From positions 1-64,000 of the forward strand of contig UQEU01000005.1 of assembly GCA_900540085.1 (NCBI GenBank): a DNA stretch of 64,000 bases, given 5' to 3'. Below, one piece after another: positions 24,186 through 33,141 of the stretch (the first letter of the stretch is position 1; each line of letters starts with the position of its first letter). The stretch comes from an uncultured Eubacteriales bacterium. GTDB lineage: Bacteria > Bacillota > Clostridia > Oscillospirales > Acutalibacteraceae. Under the pieces are notes generated by a model. It had not been told where the DNA came from, ran no database searches, and saw only the letters and a program-made list of their open reading frames with translations. The translations under genes and the position numbers were made by a program.

Positions 24186-25523
24186 ATGGACCAAAGTTTT
24201 ATGAAAAAAAGGAAAATTTGGGGACTTGTATTAACAATGTCGATACCGAATGTACTGTCTATGCTTGTAAATTCACTTTACAACATAGTTGACAGTTTTT
24301 TCGTTGCACAGATAAATGAAGACGCCATGACGGCACTTTCGCTTGTTTTTCCCGTACAAAACCTCATCAACTCAATTGCAATAGGTTTCGGTGTAGGAGT
24401 AAATGCCGTTATCGCTTTGCATTTGGGTGCCAAAAAAGACAAAAATGCAAATATCTCTGCAACATACGGCATACTTTTAAGTGCAATTCATGGCGTTTTA
24501 CTGACAATCATCTCTATACTTATAATGCCTTGGTTTTTGGGACTTTTTACCGACAACACGCAAGTTATGGAAATGGGTGTTGAATATTCAACAGTTGTTT
24601 TTATGTTTTCATTGCCTATAAGTATCAGTATGACTCTTGAAAAAATATTTCAGGCAGTCGGCAGAATGAAAACAAGTATGTTTGTAATAATTATGGGATG
24701 TATAACAAACATTGTTTTAGACCCGATTTTAATTTTCGGTTTAGGTCCCGTAAAACCTATGGGTATAGGCGGGGCTGCACTTGCAACAGGCATAGGTCAA
24801 ACAGTTGTTTTCGCACTGTATATCATCATTTATTTTGCAAAGCCGATAAATGTAAAAATCAGTTTTAAAAATCTTTTTTATAAAAAAGGTATCATAAAAC
24901 AACTTTATTTTATAGGAATACCTGCAACTCTGAATATGGCTTTGCCGTCGCTTCTCGTTTCGGCACTCAATGCAATACTTGCGTCTTTTTCACAAATATA
25001 TGTAGTCATACTCGGAATTTACTACAAACTTCAAACATTTGTATATATGTCGTCAAACGGCATCATTCAGGGGATTCGTCCTCTTGTAGGATACAACTAC
25101 GGTGCCGGAGAATACGCAAGAGTTAAAAAAATTTACAGAGTTTCTTTAATTTTAAGTGCATCAATAATGACAGTCGGTACTCTGCTTTGCTTAATTATTC
25201 CGAACAAACTGATGGCAATGTTTTCTGCAAATCCACAGACAATAGAGGCCGGCTCTCAGGCTTTGAGAATTATCAGTATAGGATTTATCGTTTCGGCTGT
25301 TTCAATTTGTTCTTCAGGTGCCCTTGAAGGTCTCGGAAAAGGATTGCCGTCGCTTATCATATCTTTATTGCGATATGTTGTTGTAATAATTCCCATTGCT
25401 TTTGTACTCAGCAAAATTGTCGGTGCAGCAGGCGTATGGCACGCTTTTTGGATAACGGAATTCATTGTGGCAGCCATTTCATATATTTTATATAAACGAG
25501 TATTTAAAACAAAAAGAATTTAG
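24186..25523 (+). CDS. MATE family multidrug/Na+ antiporter
   Basis: The 445-aa protein (start ATG 24186, MDQSFMKKRKIWGLVLTM, six bases after AGGAGT; ATG 24180 is too close) has twelve predicted membrane segments in two similar halves. Family landmarks are IPNVLSMLVNSLYNIVDSFFV at the start, IAIGFGVGVNAVIALHLGAK in helix 2-3, IFQAVGRMKTSMF and QGIRPLVGYNYGAGEYARVK in the second half. MATE proteins export drugs or metabolites using Na+ or H+; substrate unknown. Its last four bases overlap the end of the convergent anti-sigma-like gene. Expression may be controlled by the leader upstream. Confidence 0.93.
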   Translation: MDQSFMKKRKIWGLVLTMSIPNVLSMLVNSLYNIVDSFFVAQINEDAMTALSLVFPVQNLINSIAIGFGVGVNAVIALHLGAKKDKNANISATYGILLSAIHGVLLTIISILIMPWFLGLFTDNTQVMEMGVEYSTVVFMFSLPISISMTLEKIFQAVGRMKTSMFVIIMGCITNIVLDPILIFGLGPVKPMGIGGAALATGIGQTVVFALYIIIYFAKPINVKISFKNLFYKKGIIKQLYFIGIPATLNMALPSLLVSALNAILASFSQIYVVILGIYYKLQTFVYMSSNGIIQGIRPLVGYNYGAGEYARVKKIYRVSLILSASIMTVGTLLCLIIPNKLMAMFSANPQTIEAGSQALRIISIGFIVSAVSICSSGALEGLGKGLPSLIISLLRYVVVIIPIAFVLSKIVGAAGVWHAFWITEFIVAAISYILYKRVFKTKRI

Positions 25524-26287
25524 ATTTTTTCTGCAATTTCTTTTGCTTGTTTAAAACTGCAGTTTTGAAGGCATATATGATAAACGGTATCTTTATCCTT
25601 ATACATTATTGCAGAATCACTTTTATGAGTATAAACAACAATGTCCATACCGTTTTTGTTTATAATTTTTTTCTGCTTAAAAACAGTTATTGCTTCAGTT
25701 ATTCCAAAGTTTTGTGAAACGGTTTCATTGTTCGCCCTGTTCATAATTATACAGCAATAAATACCGTCTTTGTAATTAAAATCTGCTCTGGCGAAAATTG
25801 TTTTTTCATTTGAATCAACAACAAAATAGTCCAAATCATCAATATCAACCAAAACAGATGGCAAAACAATGTTTTCAAAATTGTTTTCTTTAAATTTTTT
25901 CACTAAAAAATGTTTTTCGGACAAATAGTTTTCTGCCGAATGCTCACCATTATTCAAATTGATAACGCAACTGTCATCGTAATCCACTAAAATATCGCTG
26001 TTATTGTAAAAATTCATATAACTTGCAGTTACGGGAACAGCTATACTTATCAATACTATAATAACAGCCGCCGCTATAAAGAGTTTGTTTAACTTTATGC
26101 GTGTAGGCTTTTTATTTTTGCCCTTATTCATTTCACTTTTTAAAATTTCAGCACAATAATCTACAAGTTCGGTGTCCATTTCTTCCGGATTTTTATTCAA
26201 TTCTTCATCCATTATTTCTTGAATTTCTTTTAAACTGAATTTAATCGGTTTTTCAATGAGTGCTTTTTTCAAATTTATATATTTCAT
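25520..26287 (-). CDS. Membrane anti-sigma-like protein (DUF4367-type)
   Basis: The 255-aa protein has a cytoplasmic N-terminus of about 68 residues, one membrane helix (about 69-90, LFIAAAVIIVLISIAVPVTA) and an extracellular part of about 165 residues resembling the DUF4367 domain (YFVVDSNEKTIFARADF, DIVVYTHKSDSAIMYKDKDT). Its ATG overlaps the stop of the sigma-factor gene as ATGA. This pairing is the standard sigma/anti-sigma module: the N-terminus would hold the sigma factor until an envelope signal arrives. The specific signal is unknown. Confidence 0.75.
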   Translation of the reverse strand: MKYINLKKALIEKPIKFSLKEIQEIMDEELNKNPEEMDTELVDYCAEILKSEMNKGKNKKPTRIKLNKLFIAAAVIIVLISIAVPVTASYMNFYNNSDILVDYDDSCVINLNNGEHSAENYLSEKHFLVKKFKENNFENIVLPSVLVDIDDLDYFVVDSNEKTIFARADFNYKDGIYCCIIMNRANNETVSQNFGITEAITVFKQKKIINKNGMDIVVYTHKSDSAIMYKDKDTVYHICLQNCSFKQAKEIAEKI

Positions 26288-26841
26288 TTTATCACCTCAT
26301 AATTATATTCTATTGTTTTTGCAAGTTTTTTTATTTTGTTACAGAGTCTGTAATGTCGTTGTTTAATTGCAGTATATGAAACACCGTACTTTTTTGAAAG
26401 GCGTCGATAACTCAATCGTTTTACATATATGTACTCGTACAGTTCGAGTTCTTCTTTTGAGAGTTGCGACAAAAGTTTTTCCTTTAATTTTTCTATTGAA
26501 ATATCTTTTAAAATTTCTTCGTCAAAATCAACTTCATACGGAATTTGATACATATTATCTAAATTAACAACATTTTTCTTGTGCCTATAAATTTTTCTGA
26601 ATTTATCGTTTATTCTATTGTTTAAAACACTGTAAAGCCATGCTTTAGGGTTTTTCGGAAGCCCGTTTTTCTCGGTATATTCGCAAAATGCCAAAAATGT
26701 TTCCGATATTATATCGTCTGTTTCATTTTCAAAATTTTGCATTTTAACTTGGCAAATCATTCTTAAATTTTCTTCATTTTCTCTCCACAAATCACTCACT
26801 GTGTCATTCGCTTGTAAAAGAATAATATCGCCTCCTTTCAA
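26284..26841 (-). CDS. ECF-like sigma-70 family factor (start codon uncertain)
   Basis: Up to 185 aa. The sigma2 region includes DDIISETFLAFCEY and PKAWLYSVLNNRINDKFRK (about 42-80); sigma4 is LSQLSKEELELYEYIYVKRL followed by the HTH SYRRLSKKYGVSYTAIKQRH (about 130-170). These fit ECF-type sigma factors. The start is odd: the frame's only near start is TTG 26841, upstream of the AAAGGAGG sequence, whereas seven bases after that site comes ATT, with no ATG/GTG/TTG at the right distance. The true start may be a rare ATT (26826 or 26823). It overlaps the 43-aa gene and is coupled to the anti-sigma gene. Confidence 0.8.
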   Translation of the reverse strand: MKGGDIILLQANDTVSDLWRENEENLRMICQVKMQNFENETDDIISETFLAFCEYTEKNGLPKNPKAWLYSVLNNRINDKFRKIYRHKKNVVNLDNMYQIPYEVDFDEEILKDISIEKLKEKLLSQLSKEELELYEYIYVKRLSYRRLSKKYGVSYTAIKQRHYRLCNKIKKLAKTIEYNYEVIK

Positions 26842-26935
26842 CGCTTTTCTTTTTTAAAACAGGTATTCGTACGGCAATATAGATAATTGATACAATTAGA
26901 CACATTGCAATCCATTTTATAAAATATTCTGTCAT
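26804..26935 (-). CDS. 43-aa membrane microprotein upstream of the sigma gene
   Basis: The ATG at 26935 follows GGAGGAG by about 12 bases. The product starts MTEYFIKWIAMCLIVSIIYI, a single membrane helix, then a very basic tail (VLKKKSVERRRYYSFTSE). Its last 38 bases overlap the sigma-factor frame in another frame and contain the sigma gene's ribosome binding site. Such tiny membrane leaders may couple translation of the sigma factor to membrane targeting. Supported only by the start site, the hydrophobic helix and the tight overlap. Confidence 0.5.
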   Translation of the reverse strand: MTEYFIKWIAMCLIVSIIYIAVRIPVLKKKSVERRRYYSFTSE

Positions 26936-27031
26936 AGGCTGCTTTTACTCCTCCTTGATATTAATGTCGCAGAAAAATAAAAAAGTAACGCAAAAAATAA
27001 ATAAAATTACTAAAACAAATAAATATAAAAC

Positions 27032-27065
27032 AAAATCGCCAAAACATTGAGTTTTGGCGATTTTT
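27032..27065 (-). terminator. Terminator after tatD
   Basis: A perfect 14-bp stem AAAATCGCCAAAAC/GTTTTGGCGATTTT with a 5-nt loop begins just past the tatD stop. T-rich on both sides. Confidence 0.88.
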
Positions 27066-27067
27066 CA

Positions 27068-27838
27068 TCATTTAACTGATTTAAACAGAGTTTTAGCATT
27101 TTGATTTGCTAAATCAATCAACTGCTGTGTATCAATATTTAACAATTCAGCGGCTTTTTTTGCGATGAATTCTATTTTTGAACTGTCATTTCGTTTACCC
27201 CTATACGGTTCAGGAGCAAGATAAGGACAATCTGTTTCAAAAAGTATTTTATCTTTCGGAACAAAATTCAATACTTCAAGACTTTTTCGTGCGTTTTTAA
27301 AAGTGATGACTCCTCCGAATCCGATATACATACCGATATTGACAAGTTCTTTTGCCATCTCGCAAGAACCGGAAAAAGCGTGCAAAACGCCTTTTGGTTT
27401 ATACTTTTTTAATATCTCGAGAGTGTCTTGGTGTGCTTCTCTGTCGTGTACTATAACAGGCAAATCGAGTTCTTTCGCAAGTTCGAGTTGTTTTTCAAAA
27501 AAGTGGATTTGTTTTTCTTTTGAAGAACTCATCCAGTGATAGTCCAAACCAATCTCACCTATTGCGACACACTTATCACTTTTTGCGATTTCCTTTATTT
27601 TAAGCAAATCTTTATCGGAGCAATCTTCAAGATTTTCCGGATGAAGTCCGCAGGCAAAATAAAGAAAGTCGTATTTTTCGCTTAATTCTTTATTGAAAAG
27701 TGAAGATTTAATATCACACCCGCAAGTTATCGCATTTGACACGCACGAATTTCCGATTGAAAGCAACAACTCTTCACGGTCTTGATTGAACTTTTCGTCA
27801 TCGTAATGTGCATGTGTATCGAAAATGTTTTTTATCAT
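27068..27838 (-). CDS. tatD: TatD family metal-dependent hydrolase/DNase
   Basis: The 256-aa TIM-barrel protein has the family's metal ligands: FDTHAHYDDEKF (His9, His11), GEIGLDYHW (Glu94), PVIVHDREAHQDTLE (His), LHAFSGS (His), and ETDCPYLAPEP (Asp near 205). Length is normal for TatD/YcfH. These enzymes act as 3'-5' exonucleases or deoxyribonucleases. Its ATG overlaps the metG stop (ATGA), an arrangement common in Firmicutes, so it is co-expressed with MetRS. Confidence 0.95.
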   Translation of the reverse strand: MIKNIFDTHAHYDDEKFNQDREELLLSIGNSCVSNAITCGCDIKSSLFNKELSEKYDFLYFACGLHPENLEDCSDKDLLKIKEIAKSDKCVAIGEIGLDYHWMSSSKEKQIHFFEKQLELAKELDLPVIVHDREAHQDTLEILKKYKPKGVLHAFSGSCEMAKELVNIGMYIGFGGVITFKNARKSLEVLNFVPKDKILFETDCPYLAPEPYRGKRNDSSKIEFIAKKAAELLNIDTQQLIDLANQNAKTLFKSVK

Positions 27839-29796
27839 CTTAATTTTGCACCTGCCGGTATTCCGTCAAGAAATACCACTTTTACGCTTCCGTCAGGGCA
27901 ATCACACGCAAGTAACATACCGTTACTGATTTCGCCGCAGAGTTTTGCAGGTTTGAGGTTTGAAACAATAACAACTGTTTTTCCTATTAAATCGCTTGGC
28001 GAATACCATTCAGAAATACCCGAAACAATTTGACGGGGAGTATCAGTTCCGTCATTTACAGTTATTTTCAAAAGTTTTTTAGACTTTTTAATCGGCTCGC
28101 AGTCTGTAATTGTTGCAGACAAGAGTTCTGTTTTCATAAACTGTTCAAAGTCAATCAACTCGGATTTTTCTTCAGTTTCTTTTTGCTCTGAAGATGTCTG
28201 TTGAGCCTTTTGTGCTTCCTCAACTTGTTTTGAAATGATGGCGTTAAGTTCTTCAATCTCTTTATCCGCGTCAATTCTCGGGAAGAGAGCGGGACCTTTT
28301 TTAACTGTTACATCAAGCGGTAAAACACCGAATTTACCTGCGTTTTCATAGGTGATTAATGACTCGTCGGCGCCTATTTGTTCCCAAACTTTCGGCATTG
28401 TTGACGGCATAAAGCAAGAGAGAAGAGTAGTTGTAATTCTGATTGTTTCAAGTAAATTGTAGAGAACTGTTGCAAGACGGGCTTTTTTGCTTTCGTCTTT
28501 TCCGAGCACCCAAGGGGTTGTTTCGTCAATATATTTATTTGCTCTTGAAATAACTTTGAAAATTTCTGCAAGTGCAATACTTATTTGAGTTTTGTCAATA
28601 TTGTCGTCAACAATACTTCTCAACTCAAGTGCCATATTAATCATTTCATTGTCTATTTCTTCGCTTTCACGCTCTGAAATAAGTGTACCGCCGAAATATT
28701 TTTCAACCATTGCAACTGTTCTTGAAACAAGGTTTCCGAGGTCGTTTGCAAGGTCGGAGTTAATTCTGTTTATCATAATTTCATTTGAGAAAGAACTGTC
28801 TGCACCAAGTGCCATCTCTCTCAAAATATGGTAACGGATAGCGTCTGCACCGTATCTGTCGCCGAGAACAAATGGGTCAACGACATTGCCGATAGATTTT
28901 GACATTTTTTGACCGTTAAATGTAATCCAACCGTGAACGGCAAGATGTTTCGGCAAAGGCAAATCAAGTGCCATAAGCATTGCAGGCCAAATGATTGCGT
29001 GGAAACGCATAATATCTTTTGCTACCATATGAACATCGGCAGGCCAGAATTTATCAAAATCTTTGTATGTTTCGTTTTCATATCCGAGTGCCGAGATATA
29101 GTTTGAAAGTGCGTCTATCCAAACATATACTACATGGTCATTGTCAAACGGAACGGGAATTCCCCACTTGAACGATGTTCTTGAAACACAAAGGTCTTCA
29201 AGTCCCGGTTTAATAAAGTTGTTTACAAGTTCAACAGCTCTTGTTTTCGGTTGAAGGTAATCTGTTTCAAGCAAAAGTTTTTCTATTCTGTCGGCAAATT
29301 GAGAAATTTTGAAAAAATATGCTTCCTCTGAAGTTTCAATAACATCTCTTCCGCATTCCGGACATTTGCCGTCAACAAGTTGGCTTTCAGTCCAAAAACT
29401 TTCACAAGGAGTGCAATATTTACCACTGTATTCGCCTTTATAAATATAGCCCTTGTCATACAGTTCTTTAAAAACTTTTTGTACTGTTTCAATATGATAA
29501 TCGTCGGTAGTTCTGATATATCTGTCGTAACTGATATTCATATAACTCCAAAGTTTTTTGAACTTTTCAACAATCTCGTCAACATATTCTTTAGGAGTTA
29601 CTCCCTTTTCATTTGCCTTTTGTTCAATTTTTAAACCGTGTTCGTCAGTACCTGTCAAAAACATTACATCTTTGCCCTGCATTCTTTTATAGCGGGCGAT
29701 TGAGTCACACGCTACCGTAGTGTAGCAATGACCGATATGCGGATTTCCCGACGGGTAATATATTGGTGTCGTGATATAAAACTTTTCTTTTTCCAT
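27835..29796 (-). CDS. metG: Methionyl-tRNA synthetase
   Basis: The 653-aa enzyme starts at ATG 29796 (MEKEKFYITTPIYYPSGNPH) with AAGGAGAAA upstream. It has the class I HIGH box (PHIGHCY, about 17-23), the zinc knuckle CTPCESF...CPECGRD (about 127-150), KMSKS (about 300), an anticodon-binding helical domain, and a C-terminal tRNA-binding OB fold (about 550-653) ending IPAGAKLR. This last domain is usual for Gram-positive MetRS, and a close relative is fused to the LysRS in this window. It precedes tatD in an operon and follows a lipoprotein gene by 10 bp. Confidence 0.97.
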   Translation of the reverse strand: MEKEKFYITTPIYYPSGNPHIGHCYTTVACDSIARYKRMQGKDVMFLTGTDEHGLKIEQKANEKGVTPKEYVDEIVEKFKKLWSYMNISYDRYIRTTDDYHIETVQKVFKELYDKGYIYKGEYSGKYCTPCESFWTESQLVDGKCPECGRDVIETSEEAYFFKISQFADRIEKLLLETDYLQPKTRAVELVNNFIKPGLEDLCVSRTSFKWGIPVPFDNDHVVYVWIDALSNYISALGYENETYKDFDKFWPADVHMVAKDIMRFHAIIWPAMLMALDLPLPKHLAVHGWITFNGQKMSKSIGNVVDPFVLGDRYGADAIRYHILREMALGADSSFSNEIMINRINSDLANDLGNLVSRTVAMVEKYFGGTLISERESEEIDNEMINMALELRSIVDDNIDKTQISIALAEIFKVISRANKYIDETTPWVLGKDESKKARLATVLYNLLETIRITTTLLSCFMPSTMPKVWEQIGADESLITYENAGKFGVLPLDVTVKKGPALFPRIDADKEIEELNAIISKQVEEAQKAQQTSSEQKETEEKSELIDFEQFMKTELLSATITDCEPIKKSKKLLKITVNDGTDTPRQIVSGISEWYSPSDLIGKTVVIVSNLKPAKLCGEISNGMLLACDCPDGSVKVVFLDGIPAGAKLR

Positions 29797-29806
29797 AATT
29801 TTCTCC

Positions 29807-30247
29807 TTACAAAGCAAAGTTACTCTCTTTACCGCTTTCTGTGAGTGTTTCCGTTGCCTGTCGTGTTTTCAAATTTACTTTGACAGAAGCATATTTTTGA
29901 TTGTCTTTAATGATATGGTAACTGTAAAAATCTCCGTCCTGAACTCTGCCGTTTACTGTAAAGCCCTTGCCATAGTGTTTTTCAAGAAGTTCAAGTGCCT
30001 CTGCCGATGTCAACGGTTGTACTTGTTCAGTTGTCTTTCTTTCAGTTGTTTGTTTTTTTGTGGTGGTTTTGTCTTCTTTTTCTGTGTTTTCATTTTGTGC
30101 TGTATTTTTTTCGTCGCTTATTAACTGCGAAGTTGACTCTCTGCCAAGAGTTATTTCAACGCCTTCATCGTTGCTTTTTGAGCAAGCCGAAAAAACAGTT
30201 AAAACGAGCAACACACACAATATCAATGAAATAAGTTTTGTTTTCAT
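29807..30247 (-). CDS. Small lipoprotein of unknown function
   Basis: The 146-aa product has a signal peptide and lipobox FSAC (Cys22), a charged Thr/Lys/Glu-rich spacer (about 25-75, KTTTKKQTTERKTTEQ), and a 65-residue C-terminal domain (LTSAEALELLEKHYGKGFTV onward) with two beta-rich stretches ending TRQATETLTESG. The C-terminal part resembles PepSY-like or small conserved lipoprotein domains, but no family can be named with confidence. It lies 10 bp before metG and 32 bp after nagB. Confidence 0.7.
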   Translation of the reverse strand: MKTKLISLILCVLLVLTVFSACSKSNDEGVEITLGRESTSQLISDEKNTAQNENTEKEDKTTTKKQTTERKTTEQVQPLTSAEALELLEKHYGKGFTVNGRVQDGDFYSYHIIKDNQKYASVKVNLKTRQATETLTESGKESNFAL

Positions 30248-30279
30248 ATATAATCGTCCTGTCTTTATAATCTTTATAA

Positions 30280-31005
30280 TTAAAGTAAAGAAGCGGCGTC
30301 TTTGTCAAGCATAACAACAACATTCGGATGAAGTCTTAAAATTGACGACGGACACATCGGGTCAATTTCGCCTTTTACCATTTTCTTTATTGCCTCTGCT
30401 TTGTTTTTACCGTTTGCAATTAAGATGATTTTCTTTGCTTTCATAATTGAACCGATACCCATTGTCAAAGCCTTTGTAGGTACTTCTTCAATAGTGTTGA
30501 AAAATCTTGAATTATCCTTAATTGTTCTTTCATCAAGTTCTACAATATGTGTGTTTTCAGGGAAAAATTCACAAGGTTCGTTAAAAGCTATATGTCCGTC
30601 AGAGCCTATTCCCAAAAGTTGAATATCAATTCCGCCGGCTTTTTCTATTCTTTCATCGTACTCGCTGCACTCTTTTTCAATGTCTTTTGCGAGACCGTCC
30701 AAAAAGTTTGTTTTGTCTGTGTCTATGTCTGTTTTTGAAAAAAGATTATCATTCATAAAACGATGATAACTGTTTTCATTTTCCGGTTCAAGACCTACAT
30801 ATTCGTCAAGGTTAAATGTTGTAACATCTTTAAAACTTACTGCACCGCTGTTATAAAGGTCAATCATTGTTTTATACGGAATGAGTGCAGTTGAACCTGT
30901 TGCCAAACCAAGAACGCATTTTGGATTTTCAATTACTTGAGAAACGATAAGGTTGCCTGATGCTTTGCTGATTTCATCAATGTTTTCAAATACTGAAATG
31001 TTCAT
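30280..31005 (-). CDS. nagB: Glucosamine-6-phosphate deaminase
   Basis: The 241-aa protein converts glucosamine-6-phosphate to fructose-6-phosphate and ammonia. Diagnostic stretches: GLATGSTALIPYKTMI (about 34-49), FNLDEYVGLE (about 65-74, catalytic Asp), and LGIGSDGHIAFNEP (about 130-143) with the proton-relay Asp/His/Glu. Length fits the Gram-positive NagB (about 240-250). No nagA is adjacent. It heads the run nagB, lipoprotein, metG, tatD; about 230 bp of AT-rich sequence with several TATAAT-like hexamers precede it. Confidence 0.96.
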   Translation of the reverse strand: MNISVFENIDEISKASGNLIVSQVIENPKCVLGLATGSTALIPYKTMIDLYNSGAVSFKDVTTFNLDEYVGLEPENENSYHRFMNDNLFSKTDIDTDKTNFLDGLAKDIEKECSEYDERIEKAGGIDIQLLGIGSDGHIAFNEPCEFFPENTHIVELDERTIKDNSRFFNTIEEVPTKALTMGIGSIMKAKKIILIANGKNKAEAIKKMVKGEIDPMCPSSILRLHPNVVVMLDKDAASLL

Positions 31006-31237
31006 ATTTTTGCCTACTTTCTAAAATAACTTAAATACTTTGATTGTTTGTGTTTAATAAAAAACAACTGTATTATAATTATAATTTACTTTCGTATTAA
31101 AATATTTTAAAACAATTTAACATTTGTGTCAAGAAATAATACGCTGTAAAAATACATATAACAAAATTATGCCAAATACTTCTTAAATATCACAAAATAT
31201 TTTTGAATATTGTTTCTATATAAACAATAAATGATTT

Positions 31238-33085
31238 CTATTTGTACAACACCGAACAAGTATAAGGGTTCAGAGTGAAAACACTGTTTTCAGGCAAATC
31301 TCCCAACACATTGTAAGAATTATTCCAACCGTCAAGATTAAATGTCTGAACTTGCTCATTTACATTTACAACCGTCAAGACGGTATTGTTTTTCGTTCGT
31401 CTTTCGTAAGCAACTACACCGTTTTTGAAATACACGGGACAAAATTCTCCGTCTGCAAAAACACTGTATGCATTTCTGATTTCTCCGAGTCTTTTATACC
31501 ACTGATGCAATTCTTCGTTTTGATTGTTCCAATCCATACACGCTCTGTTAAACGGGTCTTTCATTCCCTGCATACCGATTTCGTCGCCGTAATAAATACT
31601 CGGTACACCGGGCAAAGTAAACTGAAGAAGAGACGCCATTTTAAGCATTTTTACACCTTTTTCATAATTCGATTTTGACAAACGGTTATTTTCATATTGG
31701 AACTTTCTGTCTTTACCGTCACAGGAAACACCTGCAAGGGCAGTAATTGCTCTCACTGTATCGTGTGTACCGATATGGTTCATCAAACAATTCAAAACAC
31801 ACGGAGGATACGATTCAACAATATCCATTACACAATCTACAAAATGCTCTGAATTTTTGTATTTTACAAAATCAATAATTGCATTTGCAAAAGGATAGTT
31901 CATTACGCTGTCGAGTTGTCTTCCCTCTAAATATCGGCGTCGCTGACCATAGGCAACTTTTGTAGTTGCATTTTCCCAAACTTCTCCGATTATAAATGCG
32001 TCTTTATTTTCTGCCTTTACGGCTTTACGCAAGTCATCCAAAAAGACATCGGGCAATTCATCTGCAACATCAAGTCTCCAACCGCTTGCGCCGAGTCGCA
32101 TCCATTTTCTCAAAATTCCGTTTTGTGAACAGATATATTCTCTGTAACTTTCATTTTCTTCCTCAACTTCAGGCAAAAGTTTAATGCCCCACCAAGATTC
32201 ATAATCGTTCGGAAAAGACTTAAATTTGTACCAAGAATAATACGAACTTTCTTTACTGTTATACGCACCGACAGTATTATAGTGCGAATACATATTAAAA
32301 TACTTACTGTCACACCCCGTATGAGAAAAAACGCCGTCAAGAACAATATGAATACCCATTGATTTTGCTTTTTTGCAAAGGCTTTTAAAATCTTCCTGAG
32401 TACCGAGCAAAGCGTCAATTTTTTCATAGTCGGCAGTATCGTATCTATGGTTTGAATGAGCCTCAAAAATAGGATTAAGATAAATACAATTCACGCCGAG
32501 ATTTTTTATATACGGTAATTTTTGTTCAATTCCTTTTAAATCTCCGCCGAAATAGTCATTGTTCCAAATACCGTTCATCAACTCTTCCTGCCAAATAGGA
32601 GTTTCGCCCCATTTTAACATTACTCTTGACTTATCCACGCCGTGTTTTTTCTTGCCGCTGTTATAAAATCTATCGGGAAAAATTTGATAAATTATACCGC
32701 CTTTAATAAAATCGGGAGTTGAAAAATCTTTATCATAAACCACTTGAAGAAACTCATCGTTTTTCCCTATTTTACCTATTCCCGAGCCAAAATTGCAGAT
32801 GTAATTTTTTCCCCAAGGCGTATCGAGTTCAAAATGATAATAGTAAAGACCGCTTGTAGTGGCAGAAAAATGAATGTCCCAATTTTCGTGAAATTCACCG
32901 TTCATACCCGCCCAATACATTGAATAATATACAGGCTCTTCGTTTTCTTTAGTTACAACAAGATAAGCACCGCTGCAATTCATACTTCTCGGCAAAACAA
33001 TTTTAAATTTTACCTTTTCATATTCCCGCAACGCCGACACTTTTGATTTATATTCTTTTTTTCTTGAATTAAAAATATCCATAGC
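31238..33085 (-). CDS. Glycoside hydrolase family 13 alpha-glucanase (neopullulanase/cyclomaltodextrinase type)
   Basis: About 615 aa from ATG 33085 (MDIFNSRKKEYKSKVSALRE); longer readings start inside the terminator hairpin of the upstream gene. Residues about 1-130 are an N-terminal beta-sandwich like that of maltogenic amylases; the barrel follows with conserved regions DGVFSHTG, GWRLDVADE (nucleophile Asp), IGEVWENA (acid Glu) and LMNHIGTHD. No signal peptide, so it acts on imported or stored glucans, consistent with its neighbour glycogen phosphorylase. Exact specificity unknown. No clear ribosome binding site precedes the chosen start. Confidence 0.88.
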   Translation of the reverse strand, partial: AMDIFNSRKKEYKSKVSALREYEKVKFKIVLPRSMNCSGAYLVVTKENEEPVYYSMYWAGMNGEFHENWDIHFSATTSGLYYYHFELDTPWGKNYICNFGSGIGKIGKNDEFLQVVYDKDFSTPDFIKGGIIYQIFPDRFYNSGKKKHGVDKSRVMLKWGETPIWQEELMNGIWNNDYFGGDLKGIEQKLPYIKNLGVNCIYLNPIFEAHSNHRYDTADYEKIDALLGTQEDFKSLCKKAKSMGIHIVLDGVFSHTGCDSKYFNMYSHYNTVGAYNSKESSYYSWYKFKSFPNDYESWWGIKLLPEVEEENESYREYICSQNGILRKWMRLGASGWRLDVADELPDVFLDDLRKAVKAENKDAFIIGEVWENATTKVAYGQRRRYLEGRQLDSVMNYPFANAIIDFVKYKNSEHFVDCVMDIVESYPPCVLNCLMNHIGTHDTVRAITALAGVSCDGKDRKFQYENNRLSKSNYEKGVKMLKMASLLQFTLPGVPSIYYGDEIGMQGMKDPFNRACMDWNNQNEELHQWYKRLGEIRNAYSVFADGEFCPVYFKNGVVAYERRTKNNTVLTVVNVNEQVQTFNLDGWNNSYNVLGDLPENSVFTLNPYTCSVLYK

Positions 33086-33097
33086 CATAATATAGTC

Positions 33098-33128
33098 AAA
33101 AATGCTCGAAAAAATTTCGGGCATTTTT
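33098..33128 (-). terminator. Terminator after glycogen phosphorylase
   Basis: AAAAATGCCCGAAA paired with TCGAGCATTTTT around a T-rich loop (one mismatch), 14 bp after the glgP stop. It lies at the apparent 5' end of the GH13 frame, showing that the extended start of that frame is not real. Confidence 0.75.
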
Positions 33129-33141
33129 AACATTAAACAAT

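Noticed and set aside
24029..24292. Plus-strand ORF spanning the MATE leader and gene start
   Set aside because: It reads through the terminator hairpin, overlaps the MATE gene in another frame and has no ribosome binding site.
33086..33133. N-terminal extension of the GH13 enzyme (MLKMPEIFSSIFDYIM...)
   Set aside because: These codons are formed by the glgP terminator hairpin at 33098-33128; a start at 33085 is more likely.
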